The notes under the pieces were generated by a model. The model searched no databases and was not told the origin of the DNA. It saw nothing but the letters and a program-made list of their open reading frames with translations. This document shows, in pieces, positions 18,135-29,459 of a DNA stretch of 64,000 nucleotides; positions within the stretch are counted from its first letter, which is position 1, and every line of letters begins with the position of its first letter. Location: assembly GCA_030526355.1 (NCBI GenBank), contig JAUNDC010000007.1, positions 25,492-89,491 on the forward strand, in the 5' to 3' direction. The DNA is from Bacillota bacterium. GTDB lineage: Bacteria; Bacillota; Clostridia; Peptostreptococcales; Anaerovoracaceae. The position numbers and the translations under genes are program-made.

Positions 18135-19388
18135 ATGTTAACAAATGCACCTAAAGGAACCAAGGATATGTTGCCTGAACAGGCTTATAAATGGCATTAT
18201 ATCGAAGAGGCTTTTGCAGATATATGCAGAAGATACGGATTTGAAGAAATCAGAACACCGGTGTTTGAACATACAGAGCTTTTTCAGAGAGGCGTAGGAG
18301 ATACAACAGATATAGTACAGAAGGAAATGTACACTTTCCAGGATTACGGCAAAAGAAGCATAACACTCAAGCCTGAAGGAACATCTCCTGTTGTTCGTGC
18401 ATTTACGGAGCATAAACTGTATGCAGGAGTGCAGCCTAACAAGTTCTATTACAATATCCCTTGCTTCAGATATGAGAAACCACAGTCAGGAAGACTGAGA
18501 GAATTTCATCAGTTCGGTATAGAAACCTTCGGAACGATGGATATGATGGCTGATGCCGAGTGTATAAGTCTGGGATATGACTTCCTTAAGGAAATGGGAA
18601 TTACAGATATTGAGCTTAGAATAAACAGCGTAGGCTGCCCTGAATGCAGGAAAAAGCACAGGGAAGCCCTGAGGGAATTCCTGAAGCCTAAGTACGATGA
18701 ACTCTGCGATACCTGCAAGGACAGATATGACAGAAATCCAATGAGAATAATCGACTGCAAATCACCGATTTGTCAGGAACTGGTCAAAGGTGCGCCAATG
18801 ATGATTGATTATCTATGTGATGATTGCAGAGAGGCATTTGAACAGCTGCAGGCCAACCTTGATGCCATGGGAATAGAATATGTGGTTGATCCCGGAATCG
18901 TGAGAGGACTCGACTACTATACCAAAACTGCTTTTGAATTCGTTACTACAAAAATCGGAGCACAGGGAACAGTATGCGGCGGAGGAAGATACGACAAGCT
19001 GGTTGAAGAGGTTGGCGGACCTTCTACTCCCGGAGTTGGTTTTGGACTTGGTAAGGAAAGGCTTCTGCTGACTATGGAAGCATGTGGCGTTGAAATTCCT
19101 GAACCAGCCGGTGCAGATGTATTTATTGCAGTAATGGGTGAAGAGGCTAAAGCTGCAGGACTGAAGCTTATGAGGGAACTGAGACAGAAGGGTATAGCAG
19201 TTCAGATGGACATCATGGGAAGGAATATTAAAAACCAGTTCAAATATGCCAACAGAATAAATGCTGCGAAAACTGTTGTTATCGGACAGGATGAGCTTGA
19301 AAAGAACAGCTTCGCCATTAAGAATATGGCAACATCCGAGCAGATTAATGTACCAATGGAAGATATAGTGGATGAGCTTTTAAAATAA
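18135..19388 (+). CDS. hisS: Histidyl-tRNA synthetase
   Basis: 417 aa, standard bacterial length. Charges tRNA-His. Class II motifs are visible: [10 protein letters not shown] at the N-terminus, motif 2 in the [18 protein letters not shown] region (about 115-132), and the HisRS-specific [12 protein letters not shown] motif (about 257). A C-terminal anticodon-binding domain covers about 330-417. Starts 4 nt after hemZ with GGAGG inside the hemZ end. No T-box fits upstream. Confidence 0.97.
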   Translation: MLTNAPKGTKDMLPEQAYKWHYIEEAFADICRRYGFEEIRTPVFEHTELFQRGVGDTTDIVQKEMYTFQDYGKRSITLKPEGTSPVVRAFTEHKLYAGVQPNKFYYNIPCFRYEKPQSGRLREFHQFGIETFGTMDMMADAECISLGYDFLKEMGITDIELRINSVGCPECRKKHREALREFLKPKYDELCDTCKDRYDRNPMRIIDCKSPICQELVKGAPMMIDYLCDDCREAFEQLQANLDAMGIEYVVDPGIVRGLDYYTKTAFEFVTTKIGAQGTVCGGGRYDKLVEEVGGPSTPGVGFGLGKERLLLTMEACGVEIPEPAGADVFIAVMGEEAKAAGLKLMRELRQKGIAVQMDIMGRNIKNQFKYANRINAAKTVVIGQDELEKNSFAIKNMATSEQINVPMEDIVDELLK

Positions 19389-19407
19389 ATTTTACAGGAG
19401 AAGTGTG

Positions 19408-21168
19408 ATGGGTATATTTAAAAGAACTCACATGTGTGGTGAGCTCAGAAGAGAAAACATAGGAGATAAAGTCGTTCTTAACGGATGGATACAGAAGAGA
19501 AGAAATCTGGGTGGTCTTATATTCTGTGATGTGAGAGACAAGACAGGTATTACACAGGTTGTATTCAACGATAAGATACCGCAGGAGCTGTTTGATCGGG
19601 CCGATACTCTGAGAAGTGAATATGTGGTAGGCGTAAAGGGAACGGTAATGGAGAGAGAGTCAAAAAATAAGGAGCTTCCGACCGGTGAAATCGAAGTGTT
19701 CGCTGATGATCTAATAATCTACTCAGAGGCTGACACTCCACCGATTTATATCAAGGATGATGATAATGTTGATGATAATCTCAGATTAAAATACAGATAT
19801 CTTGATCTCAGAAAGAAAAAGATGCAGGACAACCTTACATTCAGGCATAATCTGGTGAAGCTGACCCGCGATTATTTTGATGAGAACGGATTCACGGAAG
19901 TGGAAACTCCTATGCTGATAAAATCAACACCTGAAGGTGCCAGAGATTATCTGGTTCCAAGCAGAGTCAGCAACGGTAGATTCTATGCACTTCCACAGTC
20001 ACCACAGATGTTCAAGCAGCTTCTGATGGTGGGAGGCACAGACAGATATATGCAGGTTGTGAAATGCTTCAGAGATGAAGATCTCAGAGCTGACAGACAG
20101 CCGGAATTCACGCAGATAGACCTTGAAATGTCATTTGTTGATGTTGATGATGTAATAGAAGTTCAGGAGGGATATCTCAAAAGAGTGTTCAAGGAAATGA
20201 AGGGTGTTGATATCCAGACTCCTTTCCCAAGATTGACTTATGACGAAGCAATGAACAGATATGGCAGTGACAAGCCTGATACAAGAGTAGGCTTTGAGCT
20301 TAATGATATAACGGAGCTGGTACGTGATTGTGACTTCAAAGTGTTTACAGATGCAATTGAAGCAGGAGGCAGCGTAAGAGGAATATGCATTACAGGTGCT
20401 GCGGACAGCTATACCCGAAAGAAGATAGATAAACTCACAGAGGCTGTTAAAAGCTATGGCGCCAGAGGAATGGTATGGATGAAGGTGACTGAGAATGAAG
20501 TGACTTCATCAGTAAACAAATTCTTTACGCAGGAGCAGCTCAGAGAGATTGCAGATAAGATGGAAGCTGAGGCTGGTGACCTTATCCTTATTATTTCCGA
20601 TAAGAACAAGGTGGTATTCGACAGTCTTGGTTTTTTGAGAAGACATATTGCCGGTGAACTGGGTCTGCTTGATGATGAACAGTATAATCTGCTGTGGGTT
20701 GTGGATTTCCCTCTGTTTGAATATGACGAAGAAACTGACTCATATCATGCAATGCATCATCCGTTCACATCGCCAAAGGCAGAGGATGCACACCTGCTCA
20801 AAACAGATCCTACAAAAGCCAAGGCCAATGCATATGATATAGTGCTGAATGGTGTGGAACTTGGTGGAGGAAGCATCAGAATACATGACAGGAACATGCA
20901 GGAGGATATGTTCAGAGCTCTTGATATGACACAGGATGAAATTGATGAGAAATTCGGATTTCTGGTAGAAGCATTCAAATACGGTACACCTCCACACGGA
21001 GGTCTGGCATATGGTCTGGATAGACTGGTAATGCTGCTTACCGGGGAAAAATCAATAAGAGAAGTAATTGCATTTCCAAAGAATCAGAATGCACAGTGTA
21101 TGGTAAGTGAAGCTCCCGGGGTGGTTGAAGAGGAGCAGCTTGATGAACTAGGTATCAAGCTTAAATAG
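19408..21168 (+). CDS. aspS: Aspartyl-tRNA synthetase
   Basis: 586 aa from the ATG at 19408 (AGGAG 7 nt upstream; a GTG three nucleotides earlier is only 4 nt away). OB-fold anticodon domain (about 1-105), class II catalytic core with the conserved [18 protein letters not shown] region, bacterial GAD insertion (about 290-400), and motif 3 (GLAYGLDRL). Bacterial-type enzyme. Whether it also charges tRNA-Asn (non-discriminating) cannot be decided from the window because gatCAB and asnS are not here. Confidence 0.97.
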   Translation: MGIFKRTHMCGELRRENIGDKVVLNGWIQKRRNLGGLIFCDVRDKTGITQVVFNDKIPQELFDRADTLRSEYVVGVKGTVMERESKNKELPTGEIEVFADDLIIYSEADTPPIYIKDDDNVDDNLRLKYRYLDLRKKKMQDNLTFRHNLVKLTRDYFDENGFTEVETPMLIKSTPEGARDYLVPSRVSNGRFYALPQSPQMFKQLLMVGGTDRYMQVVKCFRDEDLRADRQPEFTQIDLEMSFVDVDDVIEVQEGYLKRVFKEMKGVDIQTPFPRLTYDEAMNRYGSDKPDTRVGFELNDITELVRDCDFKVFTDAIEAGGSVRGICITGAADSYTRKKIDKLTEAVKSYGARGMVWMKVTENEVTSSVNKFFTQEQLREIADKMEAEAGDLILIISDKNKVVFDSLGFLRRHIAGELGLLDDEQYNLLWVVDFPLFEYDEETDSYHAMHHPFTSPKAEDAHLLKTDPTKAKANAYDIVLNGVELGGGSIRIHDRNMQEDMFRALDMTQDEIDEKFGFLVEAFKYGTPPHGGLAYGLDRLVMLLTGEKSIREVIAFPKNQNAQCMVSEAPGVVEEEQLDELGIKLK

Positions 21169-21205
21169 TTTGAGTTTGTAATAATGTTGAGGAATAAATG
21201 GTAAA

Positions 21206-22423
21206 ATGAATATAGTAAAAAAATATACAGAAATAAGTCTTGTAAAAAGAATCATCGCAGGTCTTGTTATTGGTGTGATACTTGGTATTGTTGTACCTAA
21301 GGCAGCAGTAATAGGAATTCTGGGCAATCTGTTTGTAGGCGCACTTAAGGCCATCGCACCGCTGCTGGTTTTCTTTCTTGTTATGCACTCGCTTTCCAAT
21401 AAACAGGATACAGCGGAGAGCAACATGAAAACGGTTATAATACTGTACCTTATAAGCACTTTCATGGCAGCTGTAACAGCTGTTGCTGCAAGCTTCCTGT
21501 TCCCGTCGAATCTTACCCTTACGGAGGGTGCAGAAGGAACGGCTCCGGAAGGAATAGGGGAGGTTATCAGTACATTGCTGATGAATATTGTGGATAACCC
21601 TGTTTCAGCACTTATGAATGCCAATTATATTGGAGTTCTTGCGTGGGCGGTAATTCTTGGTCTGGCACTGAGAAAAGCTGGAGATATCACTATTGGTGTG
21701 ATAGGGAATATTGCCGATGCGTTCGGAACAGCAATCAGATGGATAATCAATTTTGCACCATTCGGAATACTGGGGCTTGTATTTGTAACTGTATCAGAGA
21801 CAGGTATTAAAGCTTTGTTGTCATATGGGCATATAATTCTTGTACTGGTAGGCTGTATGCTTTTTGTAGCGTTTATACTGAATCCGATTATAGTTTTCAT
21901 CAATATCAGACAGAACCCATATCCGCTTGTTCTGAAATGCATTAAGGACAGCGGAATAATGGCATTCTTTACAAGAAGCTCTGCAGCCAATATCCCGGTA
22001 AACATGTCATTATGCAAGAGCCTGGGACTTGATGAAAAACAGTATTCGGTTTCGATACCGCTCGGAGCTACAATCAATATGGCAGGAGCAGCTATTACAA
22101 TAACAGTGCTTACACTTGCCACAGTAAACACATTAGGTATTGATGTTGATTTTGCAACAGCACTGCTGCTCAGCTTTATAGCTGCTGTATCAGCATGTGG
22201 AGCATCCGGCGTTGCAGGTGGTTCACTGCTTCTGATACCGCTTGCATGCAGCCTGTTCGGTATTTCCAATGATATAGCAATGCAGGTGGTAGCTGTAGGT
22301 TTCATAATAGGAGTAATTCAGGACTCATGTGAAACAGCACTCAATTCATCATCAGATGCTATATTTACAGCAACTGCAGAGTTTAGACGATGGAAAAAGG
22401 AAGGGCGCCCTATAAAGTGGTAA
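21206..22423 (+). CDS. sstT: Sodium:serine/threonine symporter SstT
   Basis: 405 aa. DAACS (SLC1) family membrane protein importing L-serine and L-threonine with sodium. Eight or more membrane helices; re-entrant loop motif [12 protein letters not shown] (about residues 257-268), [10 protein letters not shown] (about 290) and the closing [16 protein letters not shown], all characteristic of SstT. The best ribosome site, GAGG at 21189-21192, is 13 nt from the ATG, which is long. The gene overlaps nadD. A link with the threonine/serine ammonia-lyase at the other end of the window is possible but the genes are 40 kb apart. Confidence 0.92.
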   Translation: MNIVKKYTEISLVKRIIAGLVIGVILGIVVPKAAVIGILGNLFVGALKAIAPLLVFFLVMHSLSNKQDTAESNMKTVIILYLISTFMAAVTAVAASFLFPSNLTLTEGAEGTAPEGIGEVISTLLMNIVDNPVSALMNANYIGVLAWAVILGLALRKAGDITIGVIGNIADAFGTAIRWIINFAPFGILGLVFVTVSETGIKALLSYGHIILVLVGCMLFVAFILNPIIVFINIRQNPYPLVLKCIKDSGIMAFFTRSSAANIPVNMSLCKSLGLDEKQYSVSIPLGATINMAGAAITITVLTLATVNTLGIDVDFATALLLSFIAAVSACGASGVAGGSLLLIPLACSLFGISNDIAMQVVAVGFIIGVIQDSCETALNSSSDAIFTATAEFRRWKKEGRPIKW

Positions 22424-23043
22424 AATCAGACAATATTTTAAAAATAGGAATCTTAGGAGGGTCTTTTGATCCCGTCCATTGCGGCCACATAGGTCTTGCA
22501 GAGGATGCTTTAGTACAGGCACAGCTTGATAAAGTGGTTTTTGTACCTGCAGCGCATCAGCCCTTCAAGCTTGACAGGGATGTCACCTCAGGGCAGCACC
22601 GTCTTGAAATGCTGAAGCTGGCAATTAAGGAACACGAGCACCTTGAGATTTCCCAATATGAGCTTGAATCACGAGGAATATCGTATACTTATCTCACTAT
22701 GTGTGCAATGCAGAAACAATATGGTGAGGAAGCAAGACTGTATTTTATTACGGGAACTGATTCATTCCTGAAAATAGAAAAATGGATGAATTCTGAAGAG
22801 CTGCTTAAAAATTATTCGTTTATAATAGGAACAAGGCCTGGATACAAGAAAGTAGAGCTTGACAGATGCGTTAAACGTATATTTGAGAAATATAATACCG
22901 AAATAGTGAATATTGATAATACACAGCTTGATATTTCATCAACTGAGATAAGAGAGCGTCTGGAAAACGGAACAGCGGCGACAGGGCTTGTTCCCGTTGA
23001 AGTAGAAAGGTATATTAAAGAGCATGGACTTTACAGAAAATGA
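22390..23043 (+). CDS. nadD: Nicotinate-nucleotide adenylyltransferase NadD
   Basis: About 207-217 aa. Converts nicotinate mononucleotide plus ATP to deamido-NAD. Nucleotidyltransferase motif [13 protein letters not shown] near residues 24-36 and the C-terminal [10 protein letters not shown] motif. The ATG at 22390 overlaps sstT by 34 nt and gives about 10 extra N-terminal residues; a GTG at 22417 (after AAGGAAGG) would fit the family length better. Heads the widely conserved nadD-yqeK-rsfS cluster. Confidence 0.93.
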   Translation: MEKGRAPYKVVKSDNILKIGILGGSFDPVHCGHIGLAEDALVQAQLDKVVFVPAAHQPFKLDRDVTSGQHRLEMLKLAIKEHEHLEISQYELESRGISYTYLTMCAMQKQYGEEARLYFITGTDSFLKIEKWMNSEELLKNYSFIIGTRPGYKKVELDRCVKRIFEKYNTEIVNIDNTQLDISSTEIRERLENGTAATGLVPVEVERYIKEHGLYRK

Positions 23044-23635
23044 ACATAATACTTCTGAAGAAGCAGCTGCTGATTTAAAAGAAAGAATAACAGCATACAT
23101 TGAAAGGAATTTAAAGGATAAACGGCTGAAGCATACATATTCTGTGGTGAGAGAAGCAGGAAAGCTTGCGATGAGATATGGACAGAATGTTCAGAAGGTG
23201 GAGCTTGCCGCATTGTGTCACGATATGTGCAGAGGTATGAGCACAGATGTGCTAAATATGTATGTGAGGCAGCTTGGTCTGCCAAGGAAGCTTATTGACA
23301 AACCAAATCTGTCTCATGGCAAGGTTGCTGCAGAAATTCTCAAAAAGGATTACTGTGTAAAGGATAAGGATATAATAAATGCAGTTGCTTATCATACGAC
23401 TGGAAGAGCAGGAATGTCCGATTTTGAGAAAATAGTTTTTCTGGCAGATGCTATCGAACCGGGGCGATCTTACCCGACTGTCGAAGAAACAAGGCTGCTT
23501 GCTTATGAAGATCTTGACAGAGCATGTATTCATTCACTGGAACGAACAATTGAGTATATACAGGGTACAGGTAATTATCTGGATCCTGACACGATAAATG
23601 CAAGAGATGATTTAAAGGAGAAATTGAAATTATGA
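23024..23635 (+). CDS. yqeK: YqeK-type HD hydrolase (symmetrical Ap4A hydrolase)
   Basis: 203 aa. HD-domain metalloenzyme; the Bacillus family member is known to cut diadenosine tetraphosphate symmetrically to ADP. Metal ligands visible: H in LKHTYSVVREAG, HD in LAALCHDMCRG, H in YHTTGRAG and D in FLADAIEPGR. About 20 residues at the N-terminus precede the domain and overlap nadD by 20 nt. The rsfS start overlaps its stop. Confidence 0.92.
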   Translation: MDFTENEHNTSEEAAADLKERITAYIERNLKDKRLKHTYSVVREAGKLAMRYGQNVQKVELAALCHDMCRGMSTDVLNMYVRQLGLPRKLIDKPNLSHGKVAAEILKKDYCVKDKDIINAVAYHTTGRAGMSDFEKIVFLADAIEPGRSYPTVEETRLLAYEDLDRACIHSLERTIEYIQGTGNYLDPDTINARDDLKEKLKL

Positions 23636-23976
23636 TGGAACCTAAAGAGTTAACAAACAGAATCGCTTCTCTTATGGATGAAAAAAAGGCATTGGATGTA
23701 GTACTGATCGATATTTCACAAAAAGCCTCCTTTGCTGATTATTTTGTTCTGGCTTCAGCCGGAAATGAGAGACAGATGGGTGCTCTGGTAGATAATATTG
23801 AAGATATGCTGGAGCCTGAGGGAATATTTCCTAAGAGTATAGAAGGCAAGAAGGCATCCGGTTGGATACTGATGGATTATGGTGATGTAATAGTCAATGT
23901 AATGACTATGGAGATGAGAGATAAATATAGTATTGAAAAAATCTGGGGAGATTGTGAAATCCAGAGAATCAACTAA
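23632..23976 (+). CDS. rsfS: Ribosomal silencing factor RsfS
   Basis: 114 aa. Binds ribosomal protein uL14 and blocks subunit joining in stationary phase. The conserved core [20 protein letters not shown] (about residues 26-45) and the C-terminal [24 protein letters not shown] segment are present. Start ATG overlaps the yqeK stop (ATGA); AAAGGAG lies 11 nt upstream. Confidence 0.95.
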   Translation: MMEPKELTNRIASLMDEKKALDVVLIDISQKASFADYFVLASAGNERQMGALVDNIEDMLEPEGIFPKSIEGKKASGWILMDYGDVIVNVMTMEMRDKYSIEKIWGDCEIQRIN

Positions 23977-23987
23977 TTGGAGGACGA

Positions 23988-26459
23988 ATGATGTTAGACA
24001 GGTATAATTTCAGTGAGATTGAAGCAAAATGGCAGCAGAAATGGGAAAAAGAAAATGCATTTAAGGTAGTAGAGGATAAAGAAAAAGAAAAATACTATGT
24101 TCTTGAAATGTTCCCATATCCATCAGGCAAACTTCATATGGGACATGTAAGAAACTATTCCATAGGAGATGTTCTTGCAAGATTCAAAAAAATGAAGGGC
24201 TATAATGTTCTTCACCCAATGGGATGGGATTCATTTGGTCTGCCTGCCGAAAATGCAGCTATCAAAAACGACGTAGAGCCAAGTGTATGGACATGGAATA
24301 ATATCGACGAGATGAGAAAGCAGCTTAAGGAACTGGGACTTTCATACGACTGGGAGCGTGAAGTTGCTACATGCCATCCTGATTATTATAAATGGATGCA
24401 GTGGATATTCATTCAGTTTTACAATAAAGGACTGGCATATAAGAAGGAAAATCCTGTGAACTGGTGCCCTAGCTGTCAGACTGTGCTCGCCAACGAGCAG
24501 GTTGTTGACGGCAAATGTGAACGTTGTGGAACGCTTGTCGGAAAAAAGGAGCTTTCTCAGTGGTATTTCAAGATTACCGACTATGCCGAAAGACTTCTTG
24601 ATAACCTGGATAAGCTTCCAGGCTGGCCTAATAAGGTTAAGCTTATGCAGAAAAACTGGATAGGCAAAAGCACAGGCGCACAGGTAACATTCGAAATAGA
24701 AGGCTATGATAAAGGTCTTGATATCTTTACAACAAGAGCAGATACTTTATATGGTGTAACCTACATGGTTCTGGCTCCTGAGCATCCATACCTCAGAGAT
24801 CTGGTTGCAGGAAGCGAATATGAGTCCGCAGTTGACAAATACCTTGATGAGGTACAGCATCTCAGCGATATTGAAAGAACTTCAACAACTAAGGAAAAAA
24901 CCGGTGTGTTTATCGGTAGATACTGTATCAATCCACTTAATGGAAAACGCGTTCCGATATTCATTTCAGATTACGTTCTTATGGATTATGGTACAGGTGC
25001 CATTATGGCTGTGCCTGCACATGACCAGCGTGACTTTGAATTTGCAAAGGCTTTCAATCTGGAAATAATACCGGTAGTTGACCCTGAGGATCCTGAAATT
25101 GACCTTTATAATCTTAAGGAGGCATTTGCCGCTGAGGGAAAAATGATCAATTCAGGAAAATTTGACGGAATGAACAACAAGGAAGCCATCGAAAAGGTGA
25201 TAGAATACCTTGAAGAAGAAGGCATCGGCAAAAAAACAATAAATTACAAGCTCAGGGATTGGCTTATTTCGAGACAGAGATACTGGGGCACACCTATTCC
25301 TATGATATATTGTGATACATGCGGATGGGTTCCTGAAAAAGAAGAAAATCTCCCTGTAATGCTTCCTACTGACGTTGAATTTACCGGAAAAGGAGAATCA
25401 CCGTTGGCAACAAGCAAGACTTTTGCCGATACAGTCTGTCCTGTATGTGGCAGACCTGCTAAACGTGAGCTTGATACAATGGATACATTCCTTGATTCAT
25501 CATGGTATTTTCTCAGATATTGTGATGCTCAGAATAAGGAACAGGCATTCAGCAAGGAAAAAACAGATTACTGGATGAACGTAGATCAGTATATAGGCGG
25601 CGTTGAACACGCTATTTTGCATCTGATGTATGCAAGATTTTTCCAGATGGCTCTCTATGATCTGGGATATGTCAAGGATGAGGAGCCGTTCAAGAATCTT
25701 CTGACTCAGGGCATGGTAATCAAAGACGGAGCTAAGATGAGTAAGTCTCTGGGTAATGTAGTAAGCCCTAAGGAAATTATAGAAAAGTACGGGGCAGATA
25801 CTGCAAGACTCTTCATACTCTTTGCAGCTCCACCTGAAAGAGAGCTTGACTGGTCTGATAAAGGTGTTGAAGGAAGCTACAGATTTATCAACAGAGTATA
25901 CAGAATGGTATATGATTTTTCTCAGAAGTACAAGGATGCTCCTGATACCTTCGAAATAAAGACTGAGGCAGATAAGAGCATGGCATACTGGATGAATTAT
26001 GCTATCAAAAAGGTATCTGATGATATAGGTGAAAGATTTAATTTCAATACTGCTATCAGTACAATCATGGAAATGGTAAATGAAATGTACAGATATAAGG
26101 AAGGCGAAGTAAATGCCGGTCTTTATGCTGCAGCAGTCAAGAATCTTATAATTATGCTGGCACCGTTTGTTCCGCATGTTACAGAGGAAATGTGGGAGCA
26201 TCTTGGTTACGGAGGTTCCGTTCATGATCAGCAGTGGCCGGAATATGATGAAAGTGCCCTTGTTAAAGATACAGTTGAAATAGTTGTACAGATTAATGGA
26301 AAAATCAAAGAAAAAATCAACATTGCCGGTGACTTGTCAAGAGAGGAAATGGAAAAGACAGCAATGGAGAACGATAAGGTTAAAGGGCTTATTGACGGTA
26401 AAAATGTTGTAAAGGTAATAGCAGTACCTGGTAAACTTATTAATATCGTAGTTAAATAA
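23988..26459 (+). CDS. leuS: Leucyl-tRNA synthetase
   Basis: 823 aa. Class I synthetase charging tRNA-Leu. HIGH motif as [17 protein letters not shown] (about residues 43-59), a zinc-type CPSC/CERC segment (about 160-180), the CP1 editing domain (about 220-420, with the threonine-rich and D-loop regions), and KMSKS at about 583-587. Two adjacent ATGs are possible (23988 and 23991); GGAGG at 23979-23983 favours the second slightly. The tRNA-Leu(CAA) gene in this window is one of its substrates. Confidence 0.97.
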   Translation: MMLDRYNFSEIEAKWQQKWEKENAFKVVEDKEKEKYYVLEMFPYPSGKLHMGHVRNYSIGDVLARFKKMKGYNVLHPMGWDSFGLPAENAAIKNDVEPSVWTWNNIDEMRKQLKELGLSYDWEREVATCHPDYYKWMQWIFIQFYNKGLAYKKENPVNWCPSCQTVLANEQVVDGKCERCGTLVGKKELSQWYFKITDYAERLLDNLDKLPGWPNKVKLMQKNWIGKSTGAQVTFEIEGYDKGLDIFTTRADTLYGVTYMVLAPEHPYLRDLVAGSEYESAVDKYLDEVQHLSDIERTSTTKEKTGVFIGRYCINPLNGKRVPIFISDYVLMDYGTGAIMAVPAHDQRDFEFAKAFNLEIIPVVDPEDPEIDLYNLKEAFAAEGKMINSGKFDGMNNKEAIEKVIEYLEEEGIGKKTINYKLRDWLISRQRYWGTPIPMIYCDTCGWVPEKEENLPVMLPTDVEFTGKGESPLATSKTFADTVCPVCGRPAKRELDTMDTFLDSSWYFLRYCDAQNKEQAFSKEKTDYWMNVDQYIGGVEHAILHLMYARFFQMALYDLGYVKDEEPFKNLLTQGMVIKDGAKMSKSLGNVVSPKEIIEKYGADTARLFILFAAPPERELDWSDKGVEGSYRFINRVYRMVYDFSQKYKDAPDTFEIKTEADKSMAYWMNYAIKKVSDDIGERFNFNTAISTIMEMVNEMYRYKEGEVNAGLYAAAVKNLIIMLAPFVPHVTEEMWEHLGYGGSVHDQQWPEYDESALVKDTVEIVVQINGKIKEKINIAGDLSREEMEKTAMENDKVKGLIDGKNVVKVIAVPGKLINIVVK

Positions 26460-26482
26460 ATGCCCTTAAAGAAAGGATATTT

Positions 26483-28342
26483 ATGAGCGAAAAGAAAACT
26501 ACAGTGCACAATAAGCCGTCGTCAGCGGCCAGAGCTCCACGCGGAAAAGCTCAGAACGGCAGCAGAAACGGCAACCGCAGCAGAGGAACGAAAAGCAACA
26601 ATACTGCTGCGGTGAAAAAAGTGCAGGAGCCCGCATCCAGAAAAAAGGACGGGAAAAAAACATCCGCATCAAAAAAGAAACGTCTGCCTGCTAGAGTTAA
26701 AATAATACCTCTCGGTGGACTTAATGAAATCGGTAAGAACATGACCGCAATTGAATATGAGGACGAAATTTTGATAATTGATTGCGGCCTTTCGTTCCCC
26801 GATGATGATATGTTCGGAATTGATAAAGTAATACCTGATTTCTCATATCTCAAGTATAACAGCAGTAAAATAAAAGGTCTTGTTATTACACATGGACATG
26901 AGGATCATATCGGAGCCGTTCCGTATCTTCTCAAGGAGCTGAATGTTCCTATTTACGGAACCAGGCTTCCTCTGGGACTGATTGAAAACAAACTGAAGGA
27001 GCACAACCTGAAAGCCAGAATGAACACGGTGATGGCGGGTGAAACCTTCAAGGTCGGAAGGCACTTTTCGATAGAAGCATTGAGAATAACCCACTCAATC
27101 GCCGACTCGATATGTCTTGCCATAAATACTCCGGCCGGGTGCATTTTCCATACCGGAGATTTCAAAATTGACTATACTCCTGTAGACGGAGATCCAATTG
27201 ATTTTGCGAGACTTGCTCAGATAGGCTCACAAGGCGTTCTGCTAATGATGGCAGACAGCACAAATGTCCTCAGGTCCGGATATACGCAGTCTGAAAGAGT
27301 AGTCGGGAAGACACTTGAAAACATATTCAGAAGTGCAGAAAGAAGGATTATCATTGCGACATTCTCGTCAAATGTCCATAGAATCCAGAAAATCATAGAT
27401 ATAGCGAAGCTTTGCAACAGAAAGGTAGCTATATCCGGAAGAAGCATGGTAAATGTAGTTGAGCTAGCCGTGAATCTGGGGTATATCAAGCTTCCTGCAA
27501 ATACGCTGGTTGATATTAACAAGACAAAAAGTATACCTGACAAAGAACTGGTGGTTATTACAACAGGGAGTCAGGGAGAGCCGATGTCTGCACTTGCCAG
27601 AATGGCATCAAACGATCATAAATCCATAAATATCAAGCCGGGAGATATGGTTATACTGTCTTCTACGCCTGTTCCGGGAAATGAGCTTACGGTTTCCAAT
27701 GTTGTAAATCAGCTTATCCAGAAGGGTGCCGAGGTGATATATTCGGATATTGCGGACATACATGTCTCAGGCCATGCATGTCGGGAAGAACTCAAGCTGA
27801 TGCATTCCCTCATAAGGCCGAAGTTCTTTATGCCGGTCCACGGCGAATACAGACATCTGAGTACACATGCTGAACTGGCACATACTCTGGGAATGCCAAT
27901 TGAGAATATTTTTATTCTGGCTAACGGCGACTGTCTGACTGTTTCCCAGAAGGATGCAGCTAAAACCGAAAAGGTTGCAGAAGCAGAAGGAATAATGGTA
28001 GACGGTCTGGGTGTAGGCGATGTAGGCAATATTGTGCTGAGAGACAGAAGACTGCTATCGGAATCAGGACTTATTATTCTGGTTGCTGCTATTGATAAAT
28101 ACTCCAATACAATAGCTTCCGGACCTGATATTATCTCCAGAGGCTTCGTATATGTCAGAGAAAATGAAGATCTGATAGATGAGGCCTGCCGCAGAGCAGA
28201 GGAAATCCTTCTGGAGTGTATGGACAGTAATATGAAAGATTGGAACGGCATGAAGACAGCAGTACGTGATGGTTTAAGCAGATTTATATATGCTAAAACG
28301 CAGAGGAGTCCGGTTATACTTCCAATTTTCCTGGAAGTATAG
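26483..28342 (+). CDS. rnj: Ribonuclease J
   Basis: 619 aa. Metallo-beta-lactamase/beta-CASP RNase with 5'-to-3' exonuclease and endonuclease activity in mRNA turnover and rRNA processing. Residues 1-70 are a Lys/Arg/Ser/Asn-rich, probably disordered tail, then the core starts at VKIIPLGGLNEIGKNM. Catalytic motif THGHEDHIGAVPYLL (about residues 133-147), HTGDFKID, the beta-CASP region and a final H in SGHACREELK. The tail is absent from Bacillus RNase J1 (555 aa) and could bind RNA or partners. RBS AAAGGA. Confidence 0.95.
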   Translation: MSEKKTTVHNKPSSAARAPRGKAQNGSRNGNRSRGTKSNNTAAVKKVQEPASRKKDGKKTSASKKKRLPARVKIIPLGGLNEIGKNMTAIEYEDEILIIDCGLSFPDDDMFGIDKVIPDFSYLKYNSSKIKGLVITHGHEDHIGAVPYLLKELNVPIYGTRLPLGLIENKLKEHNLKARMNTVMAGETFKVGRHFSIEALRITHSIADSICLAINTPAGCIFHTGDFKIDYTPVDGDPIDFARLAQIGSQGVLLMMADSTNVLRSGYTQSERVVGKTLENIFRSAERRIIIATFSSNVHRIQKIIDIAKLCNRKVAISGRSMVNVVELAVNLGYIKLPANTLVDINKTKSIPDKELVVITTGSQGEPMSALARMASNDHKSINIKPGDMVILSSTPVPGNELTVSNVVNQLIQKGAEVIYSDIADIHVSGHACREELKLMHSLIRPKFFMPVHGEYRHLSTHAELAHTLGMPIENIFILANGDCLTVSQKDAAKTEKVAEAEGIMVDGLGVGDVGNIVLRDRRLLSESGLIILVAAIDKYSNTIASGPDIISRGFVYVRENEDLIDEACRRAEEILLECMDSNMKDWNGMKTAVRDGLSRFIYAKTQRSPVILPIFLEV

Positions 28343-28360
28343 AGAGAAAGGAGCAATACA

Positions 28361-28717
28361 ATGAATGTTTACGATCAGGCGCATTCTCTGGCAGCAGCAA
28401 TAAAAGAGTCAGAAGAATTCAAGCAGTATGAAGAAAAGAAAAAAGTAATTGATGCAAATCCTCAGATAAAGGATGCAATAAATGATTTCATGAAACGTCA
28501 GATGGAGATGCAAATGGCACAGATGACAGGTCAGGAGGTCGGTTCCGATATGATGCAGCAGATGCAGCAGCTTTCGGCTGTTCTGATGCAGGACCCGTCG
28601 GCTGCTCAGTACCTGCAGTGCCAGATGAGATTTTCTATGATGATGGCCGATGTTTACAAAATTATCGGGGAAGCTGCTGATTTTGATCTCAGTCCCTTTG
28701 ATATGAGCAGACAGTAA
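28361..28717 (+). CDS. YlbF/YmcA family protein
   Basis: 118 aa, all helical, Met/Gln-rich (MQMAQMTGQEVGSDMMQQMQQ region near residues 48-70). Belongs to the YlbF/YmcA/YheA family; in Bacillus, YlbF, YmcA and YaaT form the Y-complex that binds and redirects RNase Y and affects sporulation and competence. Placement directly after the RNase J gene (18-nt gap with AAAGGAG) fits a role in RNA decay, but which paralogue this is cannot be told. Confidence 0.85.
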   Translation: MNVYDQAHSLAAAIKESEEFKQYEEKKKVIDANPQIKDAINDFMKRQMEMQMAQMTGQEVGSDMMQQMQQLSAVLMQDPSAAQYLQCQMRFSMMMADVYKIIGEAADFDLSPFDMSRQ

Positions 28718-28731
28718 TTGCTATTGAGTAC

Positions 28732-28760
28732 TTGGCAATCATTACAGAATTTGGTATAAT
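28732..28760 (+). promoter_or_regulatory. Sigma-A promoter of efp
   Basis: TTGGCA at 28732-28737, a 17-nt spacer and a perfect TATAAT at 28755-28760. Gives a 5' leader of roughly 55 nt before the efp ATG. Confidence 0.75.
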
Positions 28761-28823
28761 ATGATTTGTGATATACCAGAAAGAGTTAATTGTTATTTTT
28801 AAATAAGAGAGGACGATATATTT

Positions 28824-29384
28824 ATGATTTACGCAGGTGATTTTAGAAAAGGTATGACATTTGAAATTGATGGAGCTCCACATGTTGTAATTGACTTCCA
28901 GCATGTTAAGCCGGGAAAAGGAGCTGCGTTTGTCAGAACAAAGCATAAGAACATCCTGACAGGAGCTATCAAGGAGGAATCCTTCAACCCTGATGCCAAA
29001 TTCCCGAAGGCACATATAGAAACCAAGGTTATGCAGTATCTGTACAATGACGGAGAACTCTACTATTTCATGGATCAGGAGACATACGATCAGGTTCCGC
29101 TCACTTATGATCAGGTTGAAGATGCAATGAAGTATCTTAGAGAAAACGATGAAGCGACTATCAAGTTTTATAAGGGCAGTGCTTTCCTGGTTGAAGCCCC
29201 TAACTTCGTTGACCTGACAGTTGTTGAAACAGAACCGGGTGTCAAGGGAGATACAGCCACTAATGTAACAAAAGCAGCTACCGTTGAAACAGGTGCTGTT
29301 ATCCAGGTTCCGATTTTTATCGAAGAAGGTGAGAAAATCCAGATCGATACGAGAACAGGCGAATATCTCGGAAGAGCAAAATAA
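28824..29384 (+). CDS. efp: Translation elongation factor P
   Basis: 186 aa, full length, three beta-barrel domains. Rescues ribosomes stalled at polyproline. The tip loop reads KPGKGAAF with K32, the residue modified in other bacteria; Firmicutes such as Bacillus attach 5-aminopentanol there. No epmA/epmB or modification gene is adjacent. Monocistronic: own promoter upstream and a terminator after the stop. The SecDF, PBP and YajC proteins in this window contain few Pro-Pro runs, so no local link is claimed. Confidence 0.97.
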   Translation: MIYAGDFRKGMTFEIDGAPHVVIDFQHVKPGKGAAFVRTKHKNILTGAIKEESFNPDAKFPKAHIETKVMQYLYNDGELYYFMDQETYDQVPLTYDQVEDAMKYLRENDEATIKFYKGSAFLVEAPNFVDLTVVETEPGVKGDTATNVTKAATVETGAVIQVPIFIEEGEKIQIDTRTGEYLGRAK

Positions 29385-29395
29385 GAGATACCATC

Positions 29396-29423
29396 AAAGG
29401 GGCGTGAATGCGTCCCTTTATTT
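29396..29423 (+). terminator. Rho-independent terminator after efp
   Basis: Stem AAAGGGGCG / CGTCCCTTT (one G-U pair) with loop TGAATG, followed by ATTTG. The T-run is short, so termination may be partial; mltG lies only 37 nt downstream without a clear promoter of its own. Confidence 0.75.
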
Positions 29424-29459
29424 GTAACGCAGAAACTTATTTCAGAAAAGAGGTAGTAA

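Noticed and set aside
18131..19407. T-box riboswitches before hisS, aspS or leuS
   Set aside because: The gaps before these genes are 4, 19 and 11 nt, too short for any T-box.
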